Shown: in pieces, positions 1 through 10,699 of the stretch
How positions within the stretch are numbered: position 1 is the stretch's first letter
How the letters are laid out: every line of letters starts with the position of its first letter
Assembly (NCBI GenBank): GCA_001931905.2
Contig: MSJI02000001.1
Span: forward strand, 1-49,026
DNA from: Cladosporium sp. IMV 00045
Lineage: Eukaryota; Ascomycota; Dothideomycetes; Cladosporiales; Cladosporiaceae
Direction: 5' to 3'
DNA: 49,026 bases
Translations under genes and position numbers: made by a program
Notes under the pieces: model-generated
Seen by the model: only the letters and a program-made list of their open reading frames with translations
Told to the model about the DNA's origin: nothing
Databases searched by the model: none

Positions 1-1
1 C

Positions 2-301
2 GGCTTTACCAGCACCTGCGGCCTACTAATCACGGAAGGACCTGTAATCCGCTCTGGCTACAACTGCTATGGCTCCGCGAACAAGCCTGTCGATTGCAGA
101 GAGCCAGGTTCAGGTTTTGACAGCGGCTACCAGCCTCTTAGCTGCGTTGATACGGATGACGGGAAGGTCGCTTGCTCCACGGCAGATGGCGCTTCGATTA
201 ACAATGCATGCAACGTGATGGGGAGGGGGAAGCCTGACGTCTGGGTCATCAGTTTTGCACCGCTTCCTCAATGCTCGCAATTCACCATTTTCAAGTCTTA
301 G
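2..301 (+). CDS. Partial cysteine-rich protein, 3' end only, cut by left edge
   Basis: Seen: from base 2 a frame stays open for 99 codons to TAG at 299-301. It encodes seven cysteines spread along the chain (contexts STCG, YNCYG, DCRE, LSCV, ACST, NACN, QCSQ), with many Gly, Ser and Asn and few charged runs. That composition is common in small secreted fungal proteins held by disulfides. The start, any signal peptide and any upstream exon lie outside the window. The next gene, a sugar transporter, is convergent and ends at 514, which leaves about 200 nt for both 3' ends. I do not recognise a family. The odd cysteine count suggests that another lies in the missing part. It could also be a chance open frame. 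Confidence 0.42.
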   Translation, partial: GFTSTCGLLITEGPVIRSGYNCYGSANKPVDCREPGSGFDSGYQPLSCVDTDDGKVACSTADGASINNACNVMGRGKPDVWVISFAPLPQCSQFTIFKS

Positions 302-513
302 GACTGATATTGAAGCCATGTTTAAGAGATCGAGACACATACTAGACTGCTGAATCAATGATCGACATTCTGTAGGTTTGTTATTGGCCTCATCATTTGA
401 GAAGGCAATCTGCATGTGACTAAAATTATCGAAGCTATCAGACCGGTCCATCGGAAATCGACCCGTGGCAGGGATCGTGTACAACAGACAAAGCTCTGAT
501 GTTTTTATGTCAT

Positions 514-2497
514 TCAAATCACACCTCCTTCGAGCCTCTCCTCCATCTCGTCCCTACCATCACCATGAAGACTGTCCTTCTTCTCTCCTTGACTAACTGC
601 TCCATTTGCCAGCTCCGCCTCCTGCTCGACATCCAGAGTCACTCCTCCCTTTCTTACCCTGCGCTCAGTCCATACCGGGTTTTCGCCCTTATCGTAAGCC
701 TCGGCGAAGATAGCATCGAGCTTCTCGAGCTTGTAGCCGTTGGTCTCGGGGAAGAACCAGAAGACGATGGGTACGAAAGCAGCATTGAAGCAGAAGAAGA
801 CAAAGTAAGTCTTCCAAGAGATCGTGTTAATCATGATTGGGGCGAGTTGGACGACAGCCTGGAACTATTTGTTAGTGGGACACTTCCACCATTCGCTTGA
901 GAGGTACTTGCATAGTTAAAAAGCCTATGAGGTGTTAGCATCGTGAACTGTCCCGCGAAGGATAAATCGGGTAGACTCACCAATTTGAGCTTGTACTGAA
1001 ACCATTTGCCTCAGCTCTTATCCTCACAGGCGTGACTTCTGCAGGATACAGCCAGGTGACGCCCAGCCATCCGAGAGCGAAGAAACTGTTATACAGGAAA
1101 ATGAAAGCAGTGGCAGCATATGCTGGTGTCCGGTTCCCGTTCTCCGCGAAAGACAGGCAAGACCCGATTACCGCAAGACATACTGCCATACCAGCTGCTC
1201 CCCACATCATCAGCCTTCGCCTTCCCAAACGATCGACGACGAAGAGAGCGATGAGGGCTGCTGCGAAGTATTCGGTGCCGAGCCAACCGGTCATGAAGCG
1301 TGACAGTGCCGGATCGAAGCCTAGGGAGTCCTCAAAGACAGTGGTGGCGTAATAAGTCACAAGGTTGATGCCTGGCGCCAATTAGCAAGCTCGCTTGTAG
1401 GTAATTGGTGAGGTCAAGATGTTGCATAAATCATGATACGCGCAACAAGTAAGGGCGTGTCGCACCTCCAATCTGCTGCATAGCCTGGCAGCCACAAGCA
1501 ACAGATGCACGCCAACGGTTCATGGCTCGGTTTTTACTGAGAAACTCCCTCATAGTAAGTTTCTGTCCTTGGGTGAGGGCGTTGAGCTTATTGATTTCAT
1601 CGATGTCGTTGCGAATCTCTTCGTCGTTTGGCTGGGTGTCGTGGAGATTGGCCATGATCTCCGCAGCGGCCTCGGTCTTCTCGTGTTTCAGAAGCCAGCG
1701 AGGCGACTCTGGGAAAAGCAGGATGCCGAAGATGAGCAGGAGCCCGAAGACGGCTTGGAAGGCGATGGGGAAGCTAGAGGTGTATGAGCCTTGACGTTGC
1801 GGAACACGGGCATTGGAAAGGAGCGTCTCACCGCCATTGGAATGATCCATACTGTGTCACGAACCAGAAGCCATAGTTGATCCAGTCTGGTCACGGTTAG
1901 TCTTGTAATTTATATACAGTATTGCGTCTCTTACAGCTCAACATGACACCACCGGTGATCAGAGCACCCTCAAACAACACCAAGAATCCTCTGATCTTCG
2001 GGGGCGCAATCTCGGACTGCCAGACCGGAATAGAGCTCGTGTTCATGCCATTACCCGCACCAGTCACGATGCGACCAACAATGAGCTGCGCGAGGGAGAA
2101 CGATGAAGTCTGGATCGCCGCTCCCACAAGCATGATGAGTGTTCCGATGAGGACGGCTCGTCGACGTCCGAGGCTGTCGCCGTATGCAACGAAGAAGAGC
2201 GATCCTATGAGGCAGCCTATCTCGTAGATGGCGACTACGAGAGCCTGAATTGCGCCAGACTTGTTCATAGGTTCCATCTGAGGAAATTGTGTCAGGAAGC
2301 TCGGCTCTGTGATGATACCGCTCATCACGCCCTCTGTATTCATCAACATCTTATTAGCAATCCTCAAAGCAGAGGGCTAGAGACTTACGATCATAACCGA
2401 AAAGCAAGAATCCACTGGCAGCAGTTGTGCAGACGCCAATCTGTAGGGTCTTGCCCGCAATCTTTCCGCCTAAGAGCCCACGATGAGATAGCGCCAT
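514..2497 (-). CDS. MFS sugar transporter, seven exons with a 13-nt microexon
   Basis: Proton-coupled or facilitative sugar uptake at the plasma membrane; the substrate is not predictable. Model: complement(514..858, 912..924, 981..1371, 1466..1773, 1832..1886, 1935..2333, 2389..2497), 1620 nt, 539 aa. Sugar-porter signatures (PF00083) are in order: GFLLFGYDQGVMSG in TM1, GDSLGRRR after TM2, the sequence around VGRIVTGAGNGM, WRFPIAFQ, the PESPRWLL loop, QQIGGINLVTYYATTVFE, DRLGRRRLM and the PETNGYKLEKLDAIF tail. Introns are 48-94 nt. All use GT-AG except the last (859..911), which needs a GC donor (gcaagt). The microexon 912..924 supplies LFNY of NWLFNYAVVQLAP, a segment conserved in the family. 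An in-frame ATG at 2518 would add seven residues; I prefer 2497. Confidence 0.9.
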
Positions 2498-3201
2498 GAT
2501 GTGAGAAAGGACAAACATGGGAAGTAAGGCTAGATGTCGCCGCGTAGGGCAGGTAGGCGAGTATACCTATTTCACAAGTCCCAGAGTTTGTAAAGATATA
2601 GAACTCCATTCCGAAACCACATCACACGCCCGATCAAAAGACTTCATGACGCGCAAGGAAGTCTTATCTGGGAACATCTCTTTTGGCGCAAAAGGCAACC
2701 GGTGCAATAATGGGCGCAGATCATCAACTCAAGCTCATGATGCTCAGTCAACCTTATGGCGATGAAGATTCTGGCGTCCTGCTACCGGGCATATCTTCTC
2801 GAGCCTCTTTAAACGTCATTCGTCCGACTTCTCAATCCACTGTGTGAAAATAGAGTTGAGTTCCAGTCGATCATGTAAGATCGGTGACGTTTAAGCTTCC
2901 CATGAGACTGATCGTCGTGAGCCGCATTATTCCAAATTGCGGCGGCTTCGCCGAAGCATGCGAAGCGTGACAACCATACTATGGTATAGCATTTATGATT
3001 TTGGTGAGGTATCAATCAGGTGTCTTGCGGAGGCAGTCATTGATGTACACCCACGAAGCCGAAGCTCGGGAAAGCTCGGAAAAGCTGACTAAGCCCGCTT
3101 TTGCGCACGAAAACTCAGCCCGAAAACGACGAAGTCCCGTCAACCAAAATGAAGAGATATATGATTGTTTGAAAAGTGATGCGTTATACGAAAGGCAATG
3201 C
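2498..3201. other. Intergenic: sugar transporter upstream region
   Basis: No gene is supported. It holds the upstream region of the leftward transporter. A short perfect hairpin (GCTTCG, C, CGAAGC) lies near 2946-2958. Confidence 0.6.
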
Positions 3202-3212
3202 AAAAAGCAAAA
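3202..3212 (-). terminator. Pol III terminator of tRNA-Tyr
   Basis: On the minus strand a run of four T (3212-3209) begins 14 nt after the tRNA 3' end, and a run of five T (3206-3202) follows. T-runs of this kind end Pol III transcription. Confidence 0.75.
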
Positions 3213-3225
3213 GATATAAATCGTG

Positions 3226-3323
3226 TCTCCCCTCTCGGGATCGAACCAAGGGCCTTGAGATATGCGATTTTGAGTCGCCTGAGCAGTTACAGTCTCACGC
3301 TCTTCCAGCTGAGCTAAGGAGAG
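3226..3323 (-). tRNA. tRNA-Tyr (GUA) with 25-nt intron
   Basis: The complement folds as a tRNA. The acceptor stem is CTCTCCT with AGGGGAG, followed by discriminator A. The D arm is GCTC...GAGC, the anticodon stem TGAGA/TCTCA, and the T arm CTTGG-TTCGATC-CCGAG. The anticodon loop reads C-T-G-T-A-A, then the intron (3262..3286), then A, giving GTA. The intron sits one base 3' of the anticodon, the usual place in nuclear tRNA genes, and tRNA-Tyr carries an intron in nearly all fungi. Mature length is 73 nt before CCA addition. Internal A and B boxes are present. Confidence 0.95.
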
Positions 3324-4215
3324 TAAGCTGGCTATGCCAGCCTTAGCTGTTTGGATGACGATGATCGAGTCCGGTAGTGTTCTGTAGCCATCGACCTGGA
3401 TCGTTCCAGGTCCTTGGATCTCATCGAAGGAGATCTGGAGATATCCAGTGCACTGCGAGAAATGGAGCTGCTCCTTTGGACCGGTTTCCATTACAACTCC
3501 GTCTCAATTGCGCGGCCGAGCGTAGCGATACCACGATGTCCGGAAGTATCGCTAGATGCCCACGGAGATCATCCATGATTGGAGGCCACGCCGGTCCAGT
3601 CGGAGGCCGAAGCGGCTTAGTCGAGCAGGCCTGATGTGCTTTCAGAGCACGCCGAGTGTCACGCCAATATCTCCAGGTGCATGCTTCAGTCAAGAATCGT
3701 AAATCGAAGTGTAGAAGAAAGAAGCTGCTGTACCGAAAGGTACATGTGGGTTAGAGAAAGGACAAGATCGCGTTGGAGCGTGCATGTGGTCCAACTACGT
3801 CATCGCGATCTGAAAGGTGCACGTGATTGGAATTGAGAACACAAACAGAACAACCCAAGAGGTATCCATTGAGCGTCCTGGGTCTTCGCCTTTTACTCGG
3901 CTCACTGTGAACACATCATGCTCGCCTTTCCATGTCTTCAAACCTCCTCGAATCCGAAGAAGAGCATAAGTGAGCTCAAGGCACGTCAACAGCTATCTCA
4001 TGTTTTTCTCTGTTGATATATACTTCTAAAGAGGAATATAGCAGCTTGAGAGAGGAGTGTTATTCAGGAGATAGCTTCGAGTGATATGACGGTCCTTCTT
4101 GGAATAGCTAATTGAAAGCTGAGCACAGGCCTTGCAAGCAGTCGTTTCTGACAACACAAACTCGATGCACTCAACTTGACGGCCACCAAGAGAAGGGAGG
4201 CATGCCTCAAGTGCT
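3324..4215. other. Intergenic
   Basis: I see no gene here. Short open frames exist on both strands but show no recognisable motif or splice logic. Confidence 0.5.
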
Positions 4216-5421
4216 CTAATAGACAGCGGCAAGCGTCGGATTACCAGTTGTCTGCTCTTGAAAGGCATCCAAGTATGCTCGAGGGACTCCGGAGACTAGA
4301 TTCAAATTTGAATGGAACCGAACGGGCAGGCCATTCTGCACTTTCTCAGCGGCGAGAATTAGGTACACGACTCTCACTCTGCCGATCCTCCTGAGTAGCA
4401 CGCCATGTGCATGAGATCGCAATCGGGGCCACCAGCCATCTTCTGGCAGAGAGATTTGACAATCTGCAAGAATGACGACCTGCTCGCTCAGTCTGCAAAT
4501 GCGGAGGCCCCTCTGCGTGTCCGTAATCGCATAGTTGATCTCAGGCAGAATAAACGTGCAAGGGCCGCCAGCACCAGAGACGCTTCCGTGTTGGTGACCG
4601 ACCGTCGTCTTGAAAAGCATGGCGCTGAGTCTCTGGTATTTTTGGAACGCTGCCACACGTTCGCGGGAAATGCTGGGCATTTGTTGCAGCTTGAATGAGC
4701 TGATCTCGGCCTGGAGGGAATGTGAGCCGTGGATTTACGTGAACGAAACGAGGCTCGACTTACAGCTTTCAGTGTTGGAAGCTCCGTCTGAATTAGACGC
4801 TTCATCATCGATTGCTGCTGATCAACACTCGAAGCTGCCAACTTGGCCTTCATGAATAACAGCTCAAAGACAGCGATGCTTCGAAACGCAACATAGTCCT
4901 TCACGCGAAGCATGGGACTACCACGAAGCACGGTGGCGATGTAGATGAGTGAGAAAAAATTGACGAAAGGAGTGTCCGCCCAAATAAATCTACCCGCGCG
5001 GCGAAGTGCGACGATGAAGATGGTGAAGCGACCACTGCCCACTGCCAACGAAGCGACGAAGCAAAATGCGATATGTCCCAACGATGATTCCATTAAGGAC
5101 GCTGTCGGACAGGTACAAGTTCATTGCTACGCTGGTCGCAAGGGTTGAGGCCAAAAGCAGAGCACCGGTGTTCGTGTAATAAAGCTCCGCAAGTTCGCCA
5201 TCTTCGTCTTTGGAAAAAATTGAGGTGTAAGCATCCAGTATGGCTGAGCTTCGCACGCTCTGCCACGAGCTTGCAGCAGCAAAGTCGTTTCCAAGAGAGG
5301 CCGTTGAGCGGTACAAGAGAGTGATTACATTGCAGGCTTCCTTGACAAGCACCGTTAAGCAACTATGTAAAAGCAGGGCAGAAGCGAAGTTGATTTCTTG
5401 TCGCCAGTCGACGGCGGTCAT
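4216..5421 (-). CDS. Unknown protein, three-exon model
   Basis: Not recognised. Model: complement(4216..4689, 4764..5034, 5117..5421), 1050 nt, 349 aa. All three exons join in frame. Intron 4690..4763 has strong borders (gtaagt...ttcaag). Intron 5035..5116 uses gtacct...gggcag and is less certain. The first two exons are rich in hydrophobic helices (INFASALLLHSCLTVLV; ALLLASTLATSVAMNL; NFFSLIYIATVL), and the last exon is mixed and globular-looking (CTFILPEINYAITDT). It could be a membrane protein, or the all-helical C-terminal half of a fungal transcription factor whose DNA-binding part is lost or upstream. The start is the first in-frame ATG after a stretch open to about 5502; an upstream exon is possible. 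Confidence 0.5.
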
Positions 5422-6140
5422 CGTGCTCCAACGTTGAGATGTCGGGAGTGCGGAGTGGATGACAACAGATTCGTCTGGCGATTGCTTCAGGATCGTGAGC
5501 ACTTGAGTTGAATATCGCCAGCCTGATATCGTGCTTGCTGTGACCGGCCAGCCTCATCTATAAATGGAAGGGCGGGACGTTGTGGGGCGGTATGCCTTCG
5601 ACCGGTTACCTCGAACGCCACATGCCTCAGCCTAGCGACATTGCAGCTAGACGCATGCGTGTAGATTGCGTCGGAACCCAACGAGGCGCTTAGCGATGTG
5701 GTTCAGGTCACAGACAGCTAATCGTGTCTCAGTCAGAATGGCCGCAATAGCTTCTGCAGGAATCCAAGATCTGATTTTCAACACCGCTCCTCGGCATGAG
5801 CCGGCAGACTTGGATTGTAATTAGCTTTCTGATAATGAAGTTGAAACAACACCGAATAGTTAAATGCGAGGAGGGTGATGGGAGGGCCAACAGCCGCACC
5901 AGAATCGGTGCATGGACAATTGTGGCTGATGAACACAGCTTCAACCAATGCTGTCCCCGATCGATTGCTTAGAATCCGGCCATTTGGATGGGAATTAACA
6001 CGGAGACATCGAATCCACCAAAAAGCTTAGTTTTACCAAATTAATTCGAGAGTTGGTGAATAAAACTTGCGTTCTCGCAATTGCTCACAACGCTTTGGAC
6101 GGTGGTAAGCGCTCATTAGCTCCTCCATACAACACTATTT
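5422..6140. other. Intergenic, AT-rich in the middle
   Basis: No gene is supported. It lies between the unknown gene's start and the hydrolase stop. About 5980-6130 is AT-rich and probably includes the hydrolase 3' untranslated region. Confidence 0.5.
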
Positions 6141-7592
6141 TTACAGTCTAGCCTTTGCGCCCTGCGACACATCTCTCAACCACGCAGACACCAGCTCAGC
6201 ACATAGATCAACATGTTCCAAAGGCAACTGATGAGTCGATTTCGGCACCCACGTCAGCCGCGTCTTTCCAGGCAGCTTGCCAAAATCTTCCTCGAGCATC
6301 TTGGCGGGTACTGCGAGAGGTCTGGCCGGCATGATTGCGTTGATTGGGAGACTCAAATCGGCGAAACGATCGTAGCATTGTGTGCTCGTTGCGCCGTCGA
6401 AATAGAGAGCCAACTCTAGTCGGGGATGGGCCGTCAATTGCAACCCTCCAGAAGGGCTTTCTACCAAGCCGTGCTCGGCGAATATCTCCATGATCCGCGG
6501 GTCCCAGGAACGTGTTCTCTTGTTGCGTTTGAGCTGTGAGAGCAACGAGGATTTGCTCTCATGCTGGAAGTCGAGACCTCTGCAGTACATTGACTTCGGT
6601 ATCGACTGGAGCTTCTTCCCAAGGGGTCCGCCTGGGAACATGGCCGGATCGAACAGTGTCAGGCTTGCAAACAGATCGGGGGCGTGAGTGGCAACAAGCA
6701 TTGCCGATTGCGCTCCCATACTGTGTGCAATCACATGCAGGTTTGGACGCGAGAGCTGTTGGCTTTGTTCCTGCAAAGGTCGCGCGACCAACTCTGTTGG
6801 AAGATCCTGTTGGGCCTGTAGAGGCATATATGCAGTAATGAACAGCAAGATGTCACGAGCAATGTCTTTTTGGCTTCCTACGATCTCATCCATTAGTCAA
6901 CGCAGCTACAATGTCACCTTTGGATTGTGCCTAAGACTCACCGTATAGATAGGCTTGGGGGTTCGCAAGAGCAGTCGCGCCAGACATGGGTAAGTCCAAC
7001 GACCAGATTTCCGCAATGGAGAACTCAGACTTATTCTGTCCAGCTAAGAATCCCTCGATCATCGGCTCGTAAGTCTGGCAGGTCATGTCAGCACCCTAGG
7101 TCTTCACAGTACGAGAGAGTAACCCACCTCCTTGGGCACACCCATGGCGGGAAGCATCAGCAATGTCAACGCTGGTTTGGAAGCACCATGGCTGTGGTTG
7201 TCTTGTTTGGGGAGATATCGCTTGGCCACCAGTCGAGGCGCTGGTACGTCTGCCCCTTCACCATTCGCCGAACCGGCTGCATCTCCGTACATGCGATACA
7301 CACCGCCTCCCACAGGCCCTTTGGCAACTTCTTCATCATAATCTACATAGTGCTTGGGATCGTCTGATATGTCGGCTGGGTCCTGACTGAACTGGCTTGG
7401 TGGCCAAGATGTCGTTGATGCTCGATTTCCGGTACCACTGAATGTATGTGTTGTCGAAGTCCACAGGGGCGCGACATTCGGCTCGTTCGAAGGAAGATGC
7501 CCACTGCGGTCTTCGTTTCCCCGTGGGGTGGACGGAACAACGATCGGCTCTAGAATAGAACGCTTGTATGGTCGACTTGAGAGGAAAGACAT
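6141..7592 (-). CDS. Alpha/beta hydrolase with C-terminal ARL (possible peroxisomal signal)
   Basis: Serine hydrolase or lipase-like protein. Model: complement(6141..6877, 6942..7074, 7128..7592), 1335 nt, 444 aa. The first 130 residues look disordered. The fold then starts with LTLLMLPAMGVPKE; the nucleophile elbow is HVIAHSMGAQSA (G-x-S-x-G type), and a late His lies in STHQLPLEH. Intron 7075..7127 is gtgggt...gccag. Intron 6878..6941 is gtgagt...cgtag with branch site TGACTAATG, so the ATG at 6893 lies inside the intron and is not the start. The protein ends ARL, which fits the peroxisomal PTS1 consensus (small-basic-Leu). Peroxisomal lipases of the Lpx1 kind and AKT2-type toxin-pathway enzymes share such a layout, but nothing here shows a toxin pathway. 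Substrate unknown. Confidence 0.82.
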
Positions 7593-8162
7593 GTTGACAG
7601 TTGTTGTATTATTCAGTGTGAGAAACTGCGAGACGTTCTGGTTTCTGGTGTTAACATATCAACGGCACGGTTGCTTGCTCGGCAGAACACAAGGAGGTGC
7701 ATCGTCACTCATGGACAAGACCAGCGATTCATTCTCTGGCTAAGCGGGACAATCATCGTGGTTGAAGAATAATGTTGAGCGCTATGCTGGGGTTCCAGAT
7801 ACACACGCGTTCGGCAGCCACGCCAGCAACCTGGACGCTGGAACAGTGATTCGCCGTCAGAGACCGCTGTGATGGCATAAGCTGTGCTTTAAGGACGAAT
7901 TGAGAAAGTGCACAAGCTTTGGTGGATCAAGATCGACATGCTACATCAGATCTGTTGAAACTCAAATTATTCAGCCAACTTACATCATCAGCGCATCAAA
8001 AGCGAAGTGCAAGAACTGGAAAAGGAGTTGGAAACCAGAGAACGGTCGCAAATGCAAGGCATTGCCCTCGGAACTTTGCTCATAATAGATTCAGATTCTT
8101 TCCAGATACTGTTATTCTGCAAGTCTTGTCTTGCTTCGAACAGCAATCCGCTCCGGCACTCA
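7593..8162. other. Intergenic: hydrolase upstream region
   Basis: No gene is supported. It carries the promoter side of the leftward hydrolase and the 3' side of the next leftward gene. Confidence 0.5.
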
Positions 8163-9954
8163 TCAGATGTGAGGGAAGTATGCCGCCCAGTTCGGAACAA
8201 CGTACGTCGACGGAGGAGAATTCGGCAAAGCCTTCAAGCTCTCGACGATCAGGAATGCCCTTGCAACGATGTTGATAAGAGCGACAAGAGTCCCAATTCC
8301 TTTCAGACAACGTCCCGCAACATGGACCTTAAATCCGGGTTTTTCCCAAAAGTAACCCGTCTTCGTGTCGTAAGAATAACGATGGTAGTAGCGTTGATTC
8401 GATTTCATCTCTTCTCCCAATATCATGCCCAATAAAATGACACCCGTCGACGCTGTCATAATGGAAGCGATCTTCCATAACAAGTTTTCGACCTTGGACC
8501 CGAAATTGTATTGCCAGGCAAGCAAATGTAGGGTCCCATACGCACCGAAGGTGAGTGTCATGATTAGGGGCATCAAGATGCCTTCGTTTGCGGTGGTGAT
8601 CAGATCCTTCAAACCAGAGTCCATGTTAGAGCTGCGATGCGCGCGCCATGTGCGACCTGGAACTTTAGGGAATTGGCTACTAGGTAATGGGAACCCTAAG
8701 TCCGCCCAAGATTGCCATACTTTCCTCCACCCGTAGATTCCAGATTTAGATGTGTAAAGCTCCCAATTCGTGTCTATGCCGGAATCGAAACTTAAGCAAA
8801 ACCCTGTACCCGGAATTTGAAGCGTTCCGTCTTCCAAGCTTGGTAACAAGAGGATAGCATCATCTGGAGGATCGCGAACTTCGAAAAACCGGTAGGTAGC
8901 ATGAGAAAGAACAATGCCGCTCTCGTCTTTTAACAGACAGCTACCAAGTACATCCGCTCGACGATCATTGCGGGTGGATCGATGGCTCGTGTTTGGGCTC
9001 TTAGCCAGTAGTCCAAGGATAGGTGTGTCGAAGGCAAACGACGTTGCCAGGCCACGAACGGGGCTTTCGATGAAGACGTATGAATCGACTTCGTAAGGCT
9101 TGTCCCACCAGAACATGTATATCAGAAGAGTGCTGACACAATGTGCAAAGGTATTTAGCTCGAGCAGCGACACGGCCAGGTCTTCGCTGAGGCGCGCTAT
9201 GCATTGGGAGCAAAACCACAGTGCCTGAATGCATGTGACGGCTTTCGCGACGCCATTAGCTCCACCAAGGCTCTGTAGAGCGGCTCTTTGTAGTGGTAAA
9301 AGTGTCTCGGGCTCCGCTTCCGCCAGCCAAGCTATTGCATCCTTTTGTAGAACGGACTGCTCGCCATCTCTACTATGGTGGATACAGCCCCCACTGAGGG
9401 CATAAAATGCCGTACTCATGGTCCAAGAGAGATTGATATCGTCCCTTTGTGCGTTGTTCTCAGCCTCGCGCAGTGTTGCCTGCTCCCGAGTTAGAGATCT
9501 GTCTCCAGCACGACGGGCCCAGTCTATGACCCGAATTGGCGCGAAGAAGGCGAAAGCGGCGGTATTCAGACAGCGGCGGAAAAAGCTCTCTTTGGGCGGC
9601 CGATTTTCGTTGACGCGTTGCATCAAATCCTTCGCATTGCGATACTGCAACCTACAAAGCATGAATCAATCTCCGCTTGTTGTGTTCCTCTTCAGATGCC
9701 GCCCTTGCAACTCACCACGCATTGAGCGCAACCAGTTCTGGGGCAACGACGGTAAGCAGTGACCAAGCGATTCGACGCCACAACTGCTTAGAGCGCTTTT
9801 CTCCTGGTCGGGGAACGTTCAGATGGATGGTCGTCCAGACACACAAGATAATTGTGATGATACAGGTTTGATAGATGGCCCATGTCCCACGCACTGTTGG
9901 GTTTGAATGCCAGACGGGCTCAGCTGTGCTGTTCTCGCTATGGATGATGATCAT
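8163..9954 (-). CDS. Conserved fungal multi-pass membrane protein of unknown function
   Basis: Model: complement(8163..9651, 9716..9954), 1728 nt, 575 aa; the intron 9652..9715 is gtgagt...ttgtag. The layout matches a widespread, uncharacterised ascomycete family as I recall it. It has an N-terminal membrane segment after VRGTWAIYQTC (IITIILCVWTTIHLNVP), then APELVALNAW, then an extracellular or loop core with WTMSTAFYALSGG, FCSQCIARL, LNTFAHC and WWDKPYEV. C-terminal membrane segments include LLWKIASIMTASTGVILLGMI and LKGIGTLVALINIVARAFL. The start at 9954 is the first in-frame ATG. Family members often carry a signal peptide in an upstream exon, so a further exon between 9990 and 10480 is possible. 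No biochemical role is known to me. Confidence 0.75.
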
Positions 9955-10699
9955 CGCTGCATCTGATGACAATTGTTTGGCTGGTGGGTGAATTTTGAAA
10001 GTCAAGGGTACCTGAGGAAGAGGTTCACTTGCGCCAGACGGCTGGAAGAATAGCGAGGATGTCTGGACTCATATGTCTTGCCGTCAAGCTGAGGCTGATG
10101 CGGCGGAGTCTTTTGTGGCGGCTATCCTACCTCCACGAAGGCGAGGTGGATGCTCTGCGCATGAGCTCCTCCAATAGCGTGCTCCATCAACGCGCCGCCT
10201 CCTTGCGGCTGCATTCAGGCTCGAGAGGGTCGAAAGCATAGACAAAATACCTATTTGCAGACACGTGAAGATCTTGACGTTGATTTGAACGATCGACAAG
10301 AACGGCGCCTGTGCCTGCAGAGCAAGCTGCACCATGGAGGTCGAGTTGAGGATGCCGATGTCGTGGCCAGAGTGCCAGTCTCCGGTTGTGACGGCTCAAC
10401 ACTAGCTACCAGTTCCCTCGTCAATATCAATGCCAGGAGATGAATCTGATGACGGCGAGGTGAAGACATCATCATAAGAGTCGAAGCGGCCTTCCAAGCT
10501 TATCAAGAACAGACTCTGGATAGCCCCACCAAAACAGCACCGAGGACCCTTCAAAACAGAGCGACCCCGCCAAAAATTTTGATGACCTGAATACAACGGC
10601 TGAAGAAGAACGAACACACGTCACACCTTTCACATCGACCGCCATACCTCTGGAAGACTTCACAAACAACGTCAAAAAATAACAACAGCAACCACCAGA
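9955..10699. other. Divergent intergenic region before URA5-type gene
   Basis: It separates a leftward and a rightward start. The minus strand has two odd open stretches, one ending SPGIDIDEGTGS with TAG near 10431 and one containing GILNSTSMVQLALQAQAP (about 10260-10375). They could be exons of the membrane-protein gene or relics. The last 60 nt before 10700 are A/C-rich leader. Confidence 0.4.

Noticed and set aside
110..517. 135-codon minus-strand frame at the left edge
   Set aside because: It begins with TTG rather than ATG and overlaps the Cys-rich frame on the other strand, which looks more protein-like.
6878..6893. ATG at 6893 as the start of a 250-aa hydrolase
   Set aside because: It sits inside an intron, at the branch-site TGACTAATG. 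Splicing restores a longer protein with the first strand of the fold.
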